64,000 bases of DNA from Anaerococcus sp. Marseille-P3625 (GTDB lineage: Bacteria; Bacillota; Clostridia; Tissierellales; Peptoniphilaceae): assembly GCF_900232825.1 (NCBI RefSeq), contig NZ_OCTP01000011.1, positions 955,262 through 1,019,261 on the forward strand, given 5' to 3'. Below the pieces are notes generated by a model that was not told the DNA's origin, did no database searches, and worked only from the letters and a program-made list of their open reading frames with translations. Positions 26,212-37,300 of the stretch are shown piece after piece (positions within the stretch are counted from its first letter, which is position 1; the number at the start of each line of letters is the position of its first letter). Position numbers and translations under genes: made by a program.

Positions 26212-27189
26212 ATGAAAGTTAATGTTGCAGTAGTTGGTGCTACTGGTCTTGTTGGTAGCATGATGCTAAAGGTTTTAAGTGAGGAAAATTTCCCGGTTGA
26301 TAATTTATTTTTATTTAGCTCAAAAAAATCAGACGGCGAAAAAATAAATTATTGTGGTAAAGAATATATTGTTGAAGAATTAAAAGAAGATTCTTTTTTG
26401 GAGAAAAATATAAAAATTGCCCTATTTGCGGCAGGTGGTTCTGTAAGTGAGAAATTTGCGCCTCTTGCTGTAAAGGCTGGGGCAACAGTTATCGACAACA
26501 GCTCTTTTTTTAGGATGGATAAAGACGTTCCATTAGTAGTTCCTGAAATAAATCCAGAAGATATAAAAAATAACAAGGGAATAATCGCAAATCCAAATTG
26601 CTCAACAATCCAATCTGTCTTACCACTTAAAGCAATTCACGACAAATACAAAATAAAAAGAGTCATTTTTTCAACCTATCAATCTGTATCAGGATCTGGC
26701 CTAAAGGGAATATCTGACTTGGAAAATGGAACTTTACTTGCCTACAAATATCCAATTATCAACAACTGCATCCCACAAATAGATGTATTTTTGGAAAATG
26801 GCTACACAAAAGAAGAAATGAAGATGATTAATGAAACAAAGAAAATTCTTCATGACGATTCAATTTTAGTAACTGCAACGACAGTTCGTGTTCCAGTAAA
26901 ATATTCTCACTCAATATCAATTAACGTTGAAGTGGAAAAACCTTTTGAAATTTCTGATGTAAAAAAAGCCATTTCAGAATATCCTGGCATGGTTCTCCAA
27001 GATGATATAGCAAATGAAATCTATCCAATGGCCATTAATTCAGCTGGCAAAAATGAAGTTTTCGTTGGCAGAATTAGACGTGATTTTACAGTTGAAAATG
27101 GCATAAATCTTTGGTGTTGTGCCGATAATATAAGAAAGGGAGCTGCAACTAACGCAGTGCAGATTGCTAAGAAAGTCTTGGAGGATTAA
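26212..27189 (+). CDS. asd: aspartate-semialdehyde dehydrogenase
   Basis: 325-aa NADPH-dependent enzyme converting aspartyl phosphate to aspartate semialdehyde. The N-terminal Rossmann motif is VVGATGLVGSMML, and the active-site cysteine is Cys130 in NPNCSTIQ. RVPVKYSHS is the late conserved histidine region. AAGGAGGATTAAGG precedes the ATG, overlapping the end of lysC. It is followed after one base by hom. Confidence 0.96.
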   Translation: MKVNVAVVGATGLVGSMMLKVLSEENFPVDNLFLFSSKKSDGEKINYCGKEYIVEELKEDSFLEKNIKIALFAAGGSVSEKFAPLAVKAGATVIDNSSFFRMDKDVPLVVPEINPEDIKNNKGIIANPNCSTIQSVLPLKAIHDKYKIKRVIFSTYQSVSGSGLKGISDLENGTLLAYKYPIINNCIPQIDVFLENGYTKEEMKMINETKKILHDDSILVTATTVRVPVKYSHSISINVEVEKPFEISDVKKAISEYPGMVLQDDIANEIYPMAINSAGKNEVFVGRIRRDFTVENGINLWCCADNIRKGAATNAVQIAKKVLED

Positions 27190-27190
27190 T

Positions 27191-28372
27191 TTGAAAATTG
27201 CAATAATGGGCTTTGGCACTGTAGGAAGCGGTGTAGAAGAAATCCTTTATAAAAAAAGAAAATCCCTCTTAAAAAACAATTTTGACATAGAAATTGATAG
27301 AATTTTAATAAAAGATAAATCCAAAAAGAGATCTCCGCTTAATAAAGATTTAATTTTTACAGATAATTTCAAGGAAATTTTAAATTCAGTAGTGGACACA
27401 GTAATTGACGTTACTTCAAGCCTTGAAGAAACTTATGAGAGAATCCTTAGTCTGATGAAAGCTGGAAAAAACATAATTAGTGCAAATAAGGCTGTTGTTT
27501 CAAAATATTTTGAAAAATTAAACGAACTTGCAAGAGCAAATAATGTTTATTTTTCTTATGAAGCTTCAGTTGCTGCTGCAATTCCAATAATTCACCCAAT
27601 GATGGAAGAAGTTTTCTTTAATGATATAAATAAAATTTGTGGCATATTAAATGGAACTAGCAATTATATTCTATCAATGATGGAAAAAGAAGGCTTATCC
27701 TACGATTTAGTTTTAAAAAAAGCCCAAGATCTGGGCTATGCAGAAGCAGATCCTACAGCCGATGTTGGTGGATTTGATGCCATGAGAAAGATTAGAATTT
27801 TATCTTCCTTATTATATAATACAAAAATCAACGAAGAAGACATTTTGACATTTGGAATTTCAACTATAAAAAAATCCGATTTGGATTATGCAAAGAAAAT
27901 GGGTTATTCAATTAGACTACTTGCAAAGTCAAAGTTGGATGGTGGAAAGATAAATATTTCAGTGATTCCAACTTTCTTAAAGGACAATTTTTTTGCAAAG
28001 ACTTTCAAAGGATCAAATGCTATAAAAGTTTGGGGAGAAAATTTTTCTTCCTATGAGTTAAAGGGACCAGGAGCAGGGAAATTAGAAACTGCCGATGCAA
28101 TTATCCGTGACCTTTTAAGAATTTTTTCAGCTAGAGAAATAAAAACATTTTATGATTGGAGAAATTCCTACAAGGTCGAAAATAATTGTCTTGGGAAATA
28201 CTATCTAAGAACTGGGAAGATTTCTTCAAAATTAGAAAACTTAATCGATCAAGATGAAATTTTAGCTGGTGACCACCATATAATTACAAAAAAAACTAGT
28301 CTTGATAAGCTAAAATCTGCTCTTTTAGATATTGACGAGGTTTTTATTGCAGAAATAGAGGGGGAAATATGA
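27191..28372 (+). CDS. hom: homoserine dehydrogenase
   Basis: 393-aa enzyme reducing aspartate semialdehyde to homoserine. The N-terminal nucleotide motif is MGFGTVGSGV, followed by ISANKAVV, EASVAAAIPI, ILNGTSNYILSMM and AEADPTADVGGFDA with the catalytic lysine/aspartate region. The start is a TTG at 27191, one base after the asd stop, with GGAGGA six bases ahead. A longer frame beginning inside asd lacks a site. The C-terminal part is shorter than in ACT-containing homologues and shows no clear ACT domain. It overlaps the next gene by 4 bases (ATGA). Confidence 0.93.
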   Translation: MKIAIMGFGTVGSGVEEILYKKRKSLLKNNFDIEIDRILIKDKSKKRSPLNKDLIFTDNFKEILNSVVDTVIDVTSSLEETYERILSLMKAGKNIISANKAVVSKYFEKLNELARANNVYFSYEASVAAAIPIIHPMMEEVFFNDINKICGILNGTSNYILSMMEKEGLSYDLVLKKAQDLGYAEADPTADVGGFDAMRKIRILSSLLYNTKINEEDILTFGISTIKKSDLDYAKKMGYSIRLLAKSKLDGGKINISVIPTFLKDNFFAKTFKGSNAIKVWGENFSSYELKGPGAGKLETADAIIRDLLRIFSAREIKTFYDWRNSYKVENNCLGKYYLRTGKISSKLENLIDQDEILAGDHHIITKKTSLDKLKSALLDIDEVFIAEIEGEI

Positions 28373-30663
28373 AATTTTCGTCGACAAGAAATTCAAATTT
28401 AAAAATCTCCTCAAAAGTAGCCATTATTAAAGGAATTTCTGATGATGGAGGACTATTTATACCTGAGTTTTTCCCGGAATTTGACATAATGAAGCACTTG
28501 GATTTATCTTATACCGACCTTGCTCTTGAGATTTTATCACTTTATCTTACAGATTTTGAAAAAGATGAGCTTTTAGAGCTTATAGAAAAATCATACAGAA
28601 GTTTTGAGGATGAGATCGTAAAAGTTTCCTATCACAAAGATTACTATCTTGAACTTTTCCATGGAAAAACCTCTGCTTTTAAGGATTTTGCCCTTTGCCT
28701 TCTACCAAATTTATTGTCATATTCCAAAAGAACTCTAGGAATTAAGGAAAAGACTCTAATTTTGACAGCTACATCTGGCGATACCGGAAAGGCTGCTCTT
28801 GAAGGATTTTATAATACTGAGGGAATAGACATCTTGGTTATTTATCCAACAGAAGGTGTAAGCTCAATTCAAAAAATGCAGATGGATACAACAGCTTCGC
28901 TAAATTCCAAAGTTATTTCTATTGATGGAAATTTTGACGATGCTCAAAGAGCCGTAAAAAAAATATTTAATGATAAAAAAATCAAAGAAGAACTAAAAAA
29001 AGAAAATATCTATCTTTCTTCTGCAAATTCAATAAATATCGGAAGATTGCTGCCACAAATAGTTTATTATTTTTATTCCTATGCCGATTTACTCAAAAAT
29101 AAGAAAATTTCTAGTGGAGAAAAGATAAGTTATTGTGTACCAACGGGTAATTTTGGAGATATTTTGGCTGGCTATTACGCAAAAAAGATGGGTCTTCCAA
29201 TAAAAAAACTTGTAATTGCATCAAATGCAAATAATGTTCTAACAGACTTTTTTACAAGCGGAACTTACGATGCCAATAGAGCGCTTAAAAAGACAATTTC
29301 TCCGTCAATGGATATACTGGTTTCATCTAACTTAGAAAGATTAATTTATCATAAATCTACCGATGATCTTGTTAAAGAAAAGATGAGAGAGCTAAAAAAT
29401 TCGAATATCTTTTCCTTTGATGGCGATTTTGACGAATTTTTTTGTGGCTATGCCAATGATGAAGAAACAAAAAAAACCATAGGAAAAGTTTATAAAGAAG
29501 AAGGCTATTTGATCGATCCCCACACAGCGGTCGCAAAAAATATCGTAGATAAATTAGGTCTAGAAAAAACTGTAATTTTATCAACAGCAAGTCCATACAA
29601 GTTTTCATCTTCAGTACTAAAAGCCCTTGGTGAAGAGATTTCAGCTGACGAATTTGAAAATATAAAGAAACTTTACGAAAAAACCAAAGTAAAAATCCCA
29701 AGTGAAATAAAAAAATTAAAAGATAAAAAAATTATTCATAATAATAAAATTTCAAAAAATGAAATAGAAACAGAAGTCTTAAAATTTGCAAAACGTGGCA
29801 AGCGAATTTCTGTGCCAGCAAGTTCAGCAAATCTTGGGCCAGGCTTTGATACACTTGGTCTTACTTTAGGATTATATAATACTTGTGAAATCAACTTAAC
29901 AACTGACGAAGATAGATTTAAAGACAATCTAAAAGAAAATTTAATCTATAAGGCTTACAAATACGCCTTTGATTACTACAAAGAAAAGATAATTCCAATA
30001 GAAATTGACCTTGATACCAATATCCCCCAATCACGAGGACTTGGGTCTTCTGCAGCTTGCATAGTAATGGGAATAATTGCAGCCTTTTCTCTAATGAAAA
30101 GAGATTTAAACAAAAAAGAAATCCTAAAACTCGCAAGTAAAATAGAAGGCCACCCAGATAATGTATCTCCAGCAATATTTGGAGGAGCAAATGCTTCAAT
30201 ACTTGAAGATGATAAAGTTTATGTGGAAAAATTTGAAATTTCAAATAATTTTAAATTTTTGGCAATAATTCCAGAATTTAAACTTCAAACAAAAGATGCA
30301 AGAAGCGCACTTCCTACAAAATACTGCAAGGAAGATGCAGTTTTCAACATCTCAAGAGTTTCAATGTTGATCTTATCATTAATTTCTGGCGATGAAGAAA
30401 ATTTAAAAATCGCCCTAAAAGATAAGATCCACCAGCCTTACAGATACAAACTCATTCCAGAAATAGAAAAAATTGAAAAAATTATCGAAGAATCAAAAGC
30501 TTTAGGCCACTATCTAAGTGGCGCCGGCTCGACAATTATGGTAATTTTAAAATCAAAAGATCAGTCTTCTGAAAAAGAAATAAGAGAAAAATTAGAAAAT
30601 CTATCAAATTCTTACAAGGTCATGGCACTAGAAATCGATAAAAAAGGAGCATTTATAATTTAA
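28369..30663 (+). CDS. thrC-thrB: fused threonine synthase - homoserine kinase
   Basis: 764-aa bifunctional protein carrying both last steps of threonine synthesis. Residues 1-about 460 are threonine synthase: FHGKTSAFKDFAL with PLP lysine 105, LTATSGDTGKAAL, and the phosphate loop PTGNFGDILAGYYAKKMG. Residues about 479-764 are homoserine kinase of the GHMP family: RISVPASSANLGPGFDTLG, then the ATP loop PQSRGLGSSAA, and GHYLSGAGSTIM at the end. A charged linker (KKLKDKKIIHNNKISKNEIE) joins them with no stop or frameshift. Domains are in reverse order to the thrB-thrC gene order of enteric bacteria. Fusion may channel phosphohomoserine. ATGA overlap couples it to hom. Confidence 0.93.
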   Translation: MKFSSTRNSNLKISSKVAIIKGISDDGGLFIPEFFPEFDIMKHLDLSYTDLALEILSLYLTDFEKDELLELIEKSYRSFEDEIVKVSYHKDYYLELFHGKTSAFKDFALCLLPNLLSYSKRTLGIKEKTLILTATSGDTGKAALEGFYNTEGIDILVIYPTEGVSSIQKMQMDTTASLNSKVISIDGNFDDAQRAVKKIFNDKKIKEELKKENIYLSSANSINIGRLLPQIVYYFYSYADLLKNKKISSGEKISYCVPTGNFGDILAGYYAKKMGLPIKKLVIASNANNVLTDFFTSGTYDANRALKKTISPSMDILVSSNLERLIYHKSTDDLVKEKMRELKNSNIFSFDGDFDEFFCGYANDEETKKTIGKVYKEEGYLIDPHTAVAKNIVDKLGLEKTVILSTASPYKFSSSVLKALGEEISADEFENIKKLYEKTKVKIPSEIKKLKDKKIIHNNKISKNEIETEVLKFAKRGKRISVPASSANLGPGFDTLGLTLGLYNTCEINLTTDEDRFKDNLKENLIYKAYKYAFDYYKEKIIPIEIDLDTNIPQSRGLGSSAACIVMGIIAAFSLMKRDLNKKEILKLASKIEGHPDNVSPAIFGGANASILEDDKVYVEKFEISNNFKFLAIIPEFKLQTKDARSALPTKYCKEDAVFNISRVSMLILSLISGDEENLKIALKDKIHQPYRYKLIPEIEKIEKIIEESKALGHYLSGAGSTIMVILKSKDQSSEKEIREKLENLSNSYKVMALEIDKKGAFII

Positions 30664-30668
30664 AATAA

Positions 30669-30695
30669 AAAAGGTCTATTTCATGACCTTTTTTT
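30669..30695 (+). terminator. intrinsic terminator of threonine operon
   Basis: AAAAAGGTC and GACCTTTTTTT enclose an 8-base loop immediately after the thrC-thrB stop, with a strong T run. Confidence 0.85.
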
Positions 30696-30760
30696 CTATT
30701 ACAAAAATCTAAAATTCGTTGATAATACTAGAAACCATTATTTGATTTTCTATAAAGATA

Positions 30761-30830
30761 TTGATTAATATGTCAAAGAATACTATAATATTTATATAAA
30801 GTGGATACTTGTATATTTTTTTAAAACTAT
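30761..30830 (+). promoter_or_regulatory. conserved promoter and initial transcript of surface-protein locus A
   Basis: TTGATT at 30761-30766, 17-base spacer, TATAAT at 30784-30789, followed by AGTGGATACTTGTATATTTT from 30800. The same arrangement occurs at 46056-46121 before another large surface protein gene, with identical -35, -10 and spacing and almost the same transcribed start. Transcription would begin near 30796, leaving a leader of about 565 bases. Confidence 0.65.
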
Positions 30831-31361
30831 AATGAATTAATAAGAATTTGTAAAGATAATAAGGAAGTAAGTTTGAAAATTTAAGAAAAAATTTTGATTT
30901 TAAAGCTAAGGAAGACTCTGACTTGATATTCGACCCTTTTAGTCGGATTTTCATAGCTTATAAATCTTTTCGGACAATAAAATCCATAAGAGAAAAAATT
31001 AGAAATTATATAAGAAATGATCAAATCTAATAAAAAAGAAAGGAGAGAAAAGCAAACTGTACTTAAAGTATAATTTTTGATCTATTCTTGTAATTACAAA
31101 GTTTTCTTGATAATAACTTAAATATATTTATAAAAAATTACATATGTATATGCTTTGTAAAGAAAATGTAATTTGAAATTTTATAGGATAATATACAAAT
31201 TTCAACAACATATATAAGTGTTTTATTTAGCATTATATAAGTAAATTTTTTTAATTAGAATCTCAGAAAAACTTCTACTAAAGATATTTCATATGGTACT
31301 AGTTAACATTTCAAAACTTTACTAATTATAAATATAAAAAAACTAAATTATGGAGGGCAAA
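30796..31361 (+). ncRNA. long 5' leader or small RNA before first surface protein gene
   Basis: About 560 bases without an ORF between the promoter and the gene. A hairpin at 30929-30951 (TTCGAC/GTCGGA followed by TTTTC) resembles a weak terminator and stands about 130 bases after the conserved transcript start, similar to the hairpin in the leader at 46.2 kb. It could give a short regulatory RNA or attenuate the gene. The remaining bases are AT-rich with nothing recognisable. Confidence 0.4.
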
Positions 31362-34300
31362 ATGAAGAACTTTTTTAAAAAACTGTTAGTATGGAATCTA
31401 GTTCTAATGATGGTTTTTTCAACTCCAATTGAGATTTTTGCACAGGTTAATTATAATGACCTTACTAAAGATAAGTCAGAAATCATAAACAAATTGGATC
31501 CTGTAAAACCTGCAAAACTAAAAGAAGGTCAGAGCGCAGCGAATTTAATCAAAAATCCTAAACAGCCTGATATTTACACCTTACGTACAGATTATAAGGT
31601 ACAAAATGGAGAAAGATATAGAATAAACTATCAACCTTATATTGCAAGTGTAGGTGAGGCTGCTACACAAGCAGAAAAAGATAAGGTAAACAAAGAAATA
31701 AAACTACCAGATTTTTCAGGTTATGAAAAACCTGACGATGAGTCTTTTACAAATAATTATGATGATATTGTAAAAGAAGCAAAAAGTGGTGAAAAAACTG
31801 GCAATGAGAAAAACGGATTTATATATGAAAATAATCGTGATTTCAAATATAAGGCTAAAACAAATAAAATCAAAGTTAAACACGTTTTCCAAAAATTAGA
31901 CGATTTCACCCAATATGCAAATCCAGATGGAAGCATTGGGAAAGAAGGAGAACGCATCACTATACAAAGTGGTAACACTGGTTCAACCATGGAAGTAACA
32001 CCTTTGGAAGAAAAAGATAGAAAGGGCTTTATTCCTGAAGCTGGATCCATAACTATGCAGGTTCCGGAAAATGCTGAAGACTTCATATTGGAATACCGCT
32101 ATAACCGTGCTCACTACGATGTAAACTTTGATACTGCAGGTGGCACATCCGTTCCAGCTCGTACACTTTATTATGAACAAGTGATGCCTAGTATTGTAGA
32201 TGCAGATATTCCTACAAAAGTAGGCGGAGAGTTTCAAGGCTGGAAGCCATCTGTAGAATTAGAATCTCAAGATGGTAGTAAATTTAAAGCAGACGAAATC
32301 ATAAAAGATAGTACTGGCAAGGCTATTTTAAATCTAGATGCAAAAATAAAAATGCCGGCAAGCAATGTTACTTTCACAGCAGTATGGAAGGACAAGGACA
32401 AGGCAGGCTACGCTGTACAATTCTGGGCAGAAAAGGCAGACCATGCAGATGGTGCTTCTCTAGCAGATAAGTACGACTTTATAGGCACTCGTGTATATAA
32501 AGACCAAGCCACAGGTTCTAGACCAGATCTAGATAATGAACCTGTAAAAGACATTGTCTTTACTGACTTAGACCATGCTCGTCTAAATAAGATATGGGCC
32601 GGCGCAAGATTTAATCGTGGGAAAGATCTTTATCTAAACAAGTTCTATGTCTACAACCAAGCCTTAACGGCCGATCAAAACAAGGACCCTAAAAATGTAA
32701 ACCTAGTTAAGTCTGTTGATGCAACAGGTAAGACTGTCTACAATATCTACTACGACAGACAAGTCTATGACCTCTACTTCACTAAGTCTAATGCCCTAGG
32801 TTCTGAAAACACCTTCTACCCTGAAATTTGGGGATATGATGAAGATCAAGGCGAGATAGTGAAGAAGGGCGGTCCTGGTAATCTTTACCATTACAAGGCA
32901 AGGTTTAACCAGCTAATGCTAGACTGGCCAAACGACGCCATGCAAACCAAAGGCTTTAGCGAAGGCATGCAATCCTTCGGCTGGGGACCAAACTATGCTA
33001 ATCCATATTGGCCTACTCACTTAGACACACCTCCTTATAGATTAAATGCCGATGAATTCCTGGACATGGCAAGCTACGATACTAAGGGCGGCTATGTGAA
33101 AAATATAGATAAGGGTGATGGAACAAGCATAAACTTAAATTGGTACGATTATAAAATTCTCTCCTTTGGTATAAAACAAGATAAAGACTCTATGCCACAC
33201 CACATGGACTTTTGGATGGACGGCTTTAAGGATGACGAAACAATTATTCGCTACGACCTATATAGGTATAAGGCAGATACAAATTCTGACACTTATGCGC
33301 CTAAATACCCAAAGGTTCAAGGCTTTACTGGTAAGAGAGCTAATGAAACACCGGAATATCTTAATTCAGAGGGCATAGATGCTAAAAACGAAGAGCGTGC
33401 AGCAGTAACTCCATTCCCTGCTAAGACTTATACAGATATGTATGGAACACGTCCTGTAGGTCAGATGCAATTTATTAAGGCCTTCTTTAATAATGGCGAT
33501 GAATGGGGCGATCCTGACGGCTGGGACGGATTTGATAATAACGGCTACCTTAAATTTGAATACACTCGTAACAAGTACCCACTAAGGTTTAACTACGACC
33601 CATCAAAGATTAAAGGTGACAATGAATTTAACTCAACCAACCAATTGGATACCTTCTACGAATTTCCTCTAAAGGCTCTAAGCCCTGATTTAGCTGGCAA
33701 CGAAGAATATAAAAAAGAAAATCCTGCTAACATATTGGATGATCCGGAAAAGTTAAAAGAATTAAAGCTTACAGACTTAGTATTTACAGATACTGATGGC
33801 AAGTTAAAGGTTAAAAGACCGGACAATCTTTCAGACCAAATGGTATTTAAGGGCTGGGCACTAGACCCTGCCGGCACTAAGCTTATTTGGGAAAACCCTG
33901 GCGAAATCATGCCTAACCACCCAGTCAACCTCTATGCTAAGTGGGGCGAACCAGACTACAAGTGGAAGGTAACTTTCGATCCAAACGGTGGATCTTTAAG
34001 AAATATAAAGGAAGAAGGCTTAACTACAAGCCGCAAAAAGATACAAGAAGGCGACATAGGTCAAGAAGAAATAAACACCTATGCGAAAAAAGAAGCCAAT
34101 GACGGCGACAAGCAAGTCTTTACCGTTATTCAAAGACAAAAACTTGTAGAACCTAAGAAGCCTACAAGAAAAGGCTACGACTTTATGGGCTGGGAAGTCA
34201 TTCGCTTCAAGAAAAATGCAAAAGGCGACTACACCGATGAAATCGACAACTCTTATAGAGAAACCTATAAGGTTCCAGAACTTTATTCCTTCGGTAACGA

Positions 34301-37300
34301 TGTAGTAAGCCCAATCTATCTAAAGGCAATTTGGGTTCCAAACGAAAGAGTGGATGTTAAAGTAGAACATTATTTCTTAGACGATGATTACAAATTAGAT
34401 GAAAAAGTTAGACCTAATCCAAAGAAAGATACCCTTGAAGATAAGCGTTCTGGATACCTAGTTGCAACAACTGGATATAGACAAGACGAAAAGTATTTAC
34501 TTGCTCCACATGGTGAACTTAAGGAAAAATTAACAGGCGACTTAAAGAAAGAATACGATGACTATAACAAACGAGTTAACAATCTAAATAACTCTTTCTT
34601 CCAAACATTTAAAGTAGAGCCTGAAAAGATTTTAAATCCAGAAACCAACCAATTGGAAGATAATCCAAAGGTCAAAGACAATGTCTTTAAATTCTTCTAC
34701 AGACCTTTTAGAAAGAGAGAATACAAGGTCAACTATATAGATGAAAGGTTTAAAGGAAGCACAAACGAAAAAGATGGTAAAATAATAGACCAAGAATTAG
34801 TTAAAAATGGTAACCGTCATTATGACGCAAGAAACTACCGACCTATACCAGGTTGGGTGCTAACAAGTGCCCCACAACAACAACTTTTCTTTGATGTTAA
34901 CGAAGACACAAACGAATTATTAGGCATCAACGGTACAGGCAAAGATGAAATTACCTTCTATTATAAAGACGTAAGAGTAATCGACGTACCGAATAAAGAT
35001 GACCCGGTACCAGATGGATATGTAAGAGTAACTTACAAGGCAGACAAGGGTGGAGCATTTACCGACAAAGATGGAAAGAAAGTTACAGAACTTTATTATG
35101 ATGTAATTAAGGGACTAAAATCTGACCTACTTCCAGTTCCTAAAGAACTAAAGGAAGGCGAAAGCAAAGAAGCTGACAAATATTACATCAGGCCAGAAAA
35201 TGGTAAGAAATTTACTAAATGGGACAATAGAGCTTTATTAAATGATAATACAATTATTAATGAAGCTTACACATTCACAGCTTACTTTGATTGGTCAGGA
35301 TTAAGCGCAAGTGGACTAGTAAGAACAGAAGCCTACAAAGATCCTAATGGTAAATGGACAAACGACTTTGCTCCAAAGATTGAGGACTTAAAGAAACAAC
35401 TTGTTTGGAAAGAAAAAGACCAAGAAAAACCACTACCAGATGGAACTGAAATAAAATTCTTTGACGAAGATGGAAAAGAATTAACAACAGATGAAGATGT
35501 ATTTAAACTAGTAAATGAACAAAACAAAGCTGACAAAGACGAACTTGTTCGCACAGTAAATATCAAGGCAAAAGCTACATTCAAAGATGGAACAGAAGCT
35601 CAAGAACTTGAAATACCAGTAAAAATTTACAAGAATGTTTACGAAGCCCTTACAGGAACAGCAAAACCACTATTCCTAAAAGATGCTGAATCAAGCGATT
35701 TAAAAGACATTACTGGAGAATATGTAAAAGTAACAGTAGCTCCTACTGGAGATATGAACTCCAAGGACAACAAGGTTTACTATGTAAATCCAAAAGCTTG
35801 GGTAAGTATTCCAGAAGTTAAAGCTGATGGCTCATCAAGTTTTATAAATTGGACAGCTGATATAGTAAAACAAAATGATGACGGTAAGGAAAATGGCAAC
35901 TACGACTTTGGAAAACGTCATAAATTTACAGAAGAGACAGTCATTAAACCAGTTGACGCTAAAGATGTAGTAGAACAAACCGATCCAAATAAAAAACCAC
36001 CAGTTCCAGATACTTTCGTAAAAGTTATAGTTAAAACAACAGATAAGGCAACAGATATAACAGCCTTCGAAAAGACATTCTGGGTTAATCCTACTAAGGA
36101 AGTTACTATAGATGTAAAAAATCCAACTGGTAAAACAATAACAACTGATACTACAAAATACACTATGAATTTCTCTAAGTGGGAAAGTGAAGGAAAAGAC
36201 AGAACTTGGGATAATAAGATAGAAGGAAAATTTGTAAAAGATACAACAATCATTGCAAAGTATTCTATAAAAGCTGAAACAATCAAAGAATTACTACCAA
36301 CAACTGACAAAGTTCACACCCCACAAGGAAAAACTCCAACAAAAGATGAAATCAAAGAAAAGATTACTCCTCCAGAAGGAAAAACTATTAAGACAGTGAC
36401 GATAGTTGAAAATCCAGATGTAAATAACCCAGGAGAGAGTAAGGCAAAAGTAATAGTTGAATACACTGACGGTTCAAAAGTTGGAACAAAGGAAAAACCG
36501 TTAGAAGTACCAGTAGAAGTTCACGAGAACATAATTCCAGAAGAAAAACCTGGTAAGAGACCAGATGGTGCTCTTGAAAATTATGTAAAAGTAATCTTCA
36601 AGGCAGGCACAGGTGGAAGCCTATCAGGCAACCTAGTTTACTATGTATCACCAGAAGTTGAAGTAGATATGAGTAAATCTGCTGATAGTATTACAAAAAC
36701 TCCAAATATTGGATTTATCAACGGAGATTGGGATACAAGCGAAAGTAAAAAACTAAAAGCAAAATTCACCGCTAAAGAAACTGAATTTACATTTAACTTT
36801 AAAAAATCTGCTGACATAGTAGAAAAAACCGATGACCCTAACCAAGAAATACCAAAAGGTTATGTTAAGGTTACATTCAAAACAGAAGATGCAAATAAGG
36901 GCAAGCTTGAAGGAAATAAAGATGTAATAATTTACTATGTAAATCCAAAAGCTGGCATTAAGCTAAAAGTTTTAGAAAAAGATCAGAAAGCTAGCGAAAA
37001 AGAACTAAAAGTTCCAGAAACACTTCCTGCGAAAAACTATGTATTTGATAAATGGCAAGAAAACATCGATGAAGAAAATCCAATCACAGATGAAAAAGTT
37101 CATGTAGCCATGTTCCAAGCTGGTCAAGTAACCTTAACCTACGAAAAAGGTGGAGAAGATGTTACTGGAGATTTACCAGAATCTGTAACAGTAAACCATG
37201 GTAAAACAGTCAGACTAGCAGCACCTGGAAATCTTAAAAAACCAAACGCAAAATTTGCAGGCTGGAAGCTAGATGATGATGAGAAAATTTACCAACCAGG

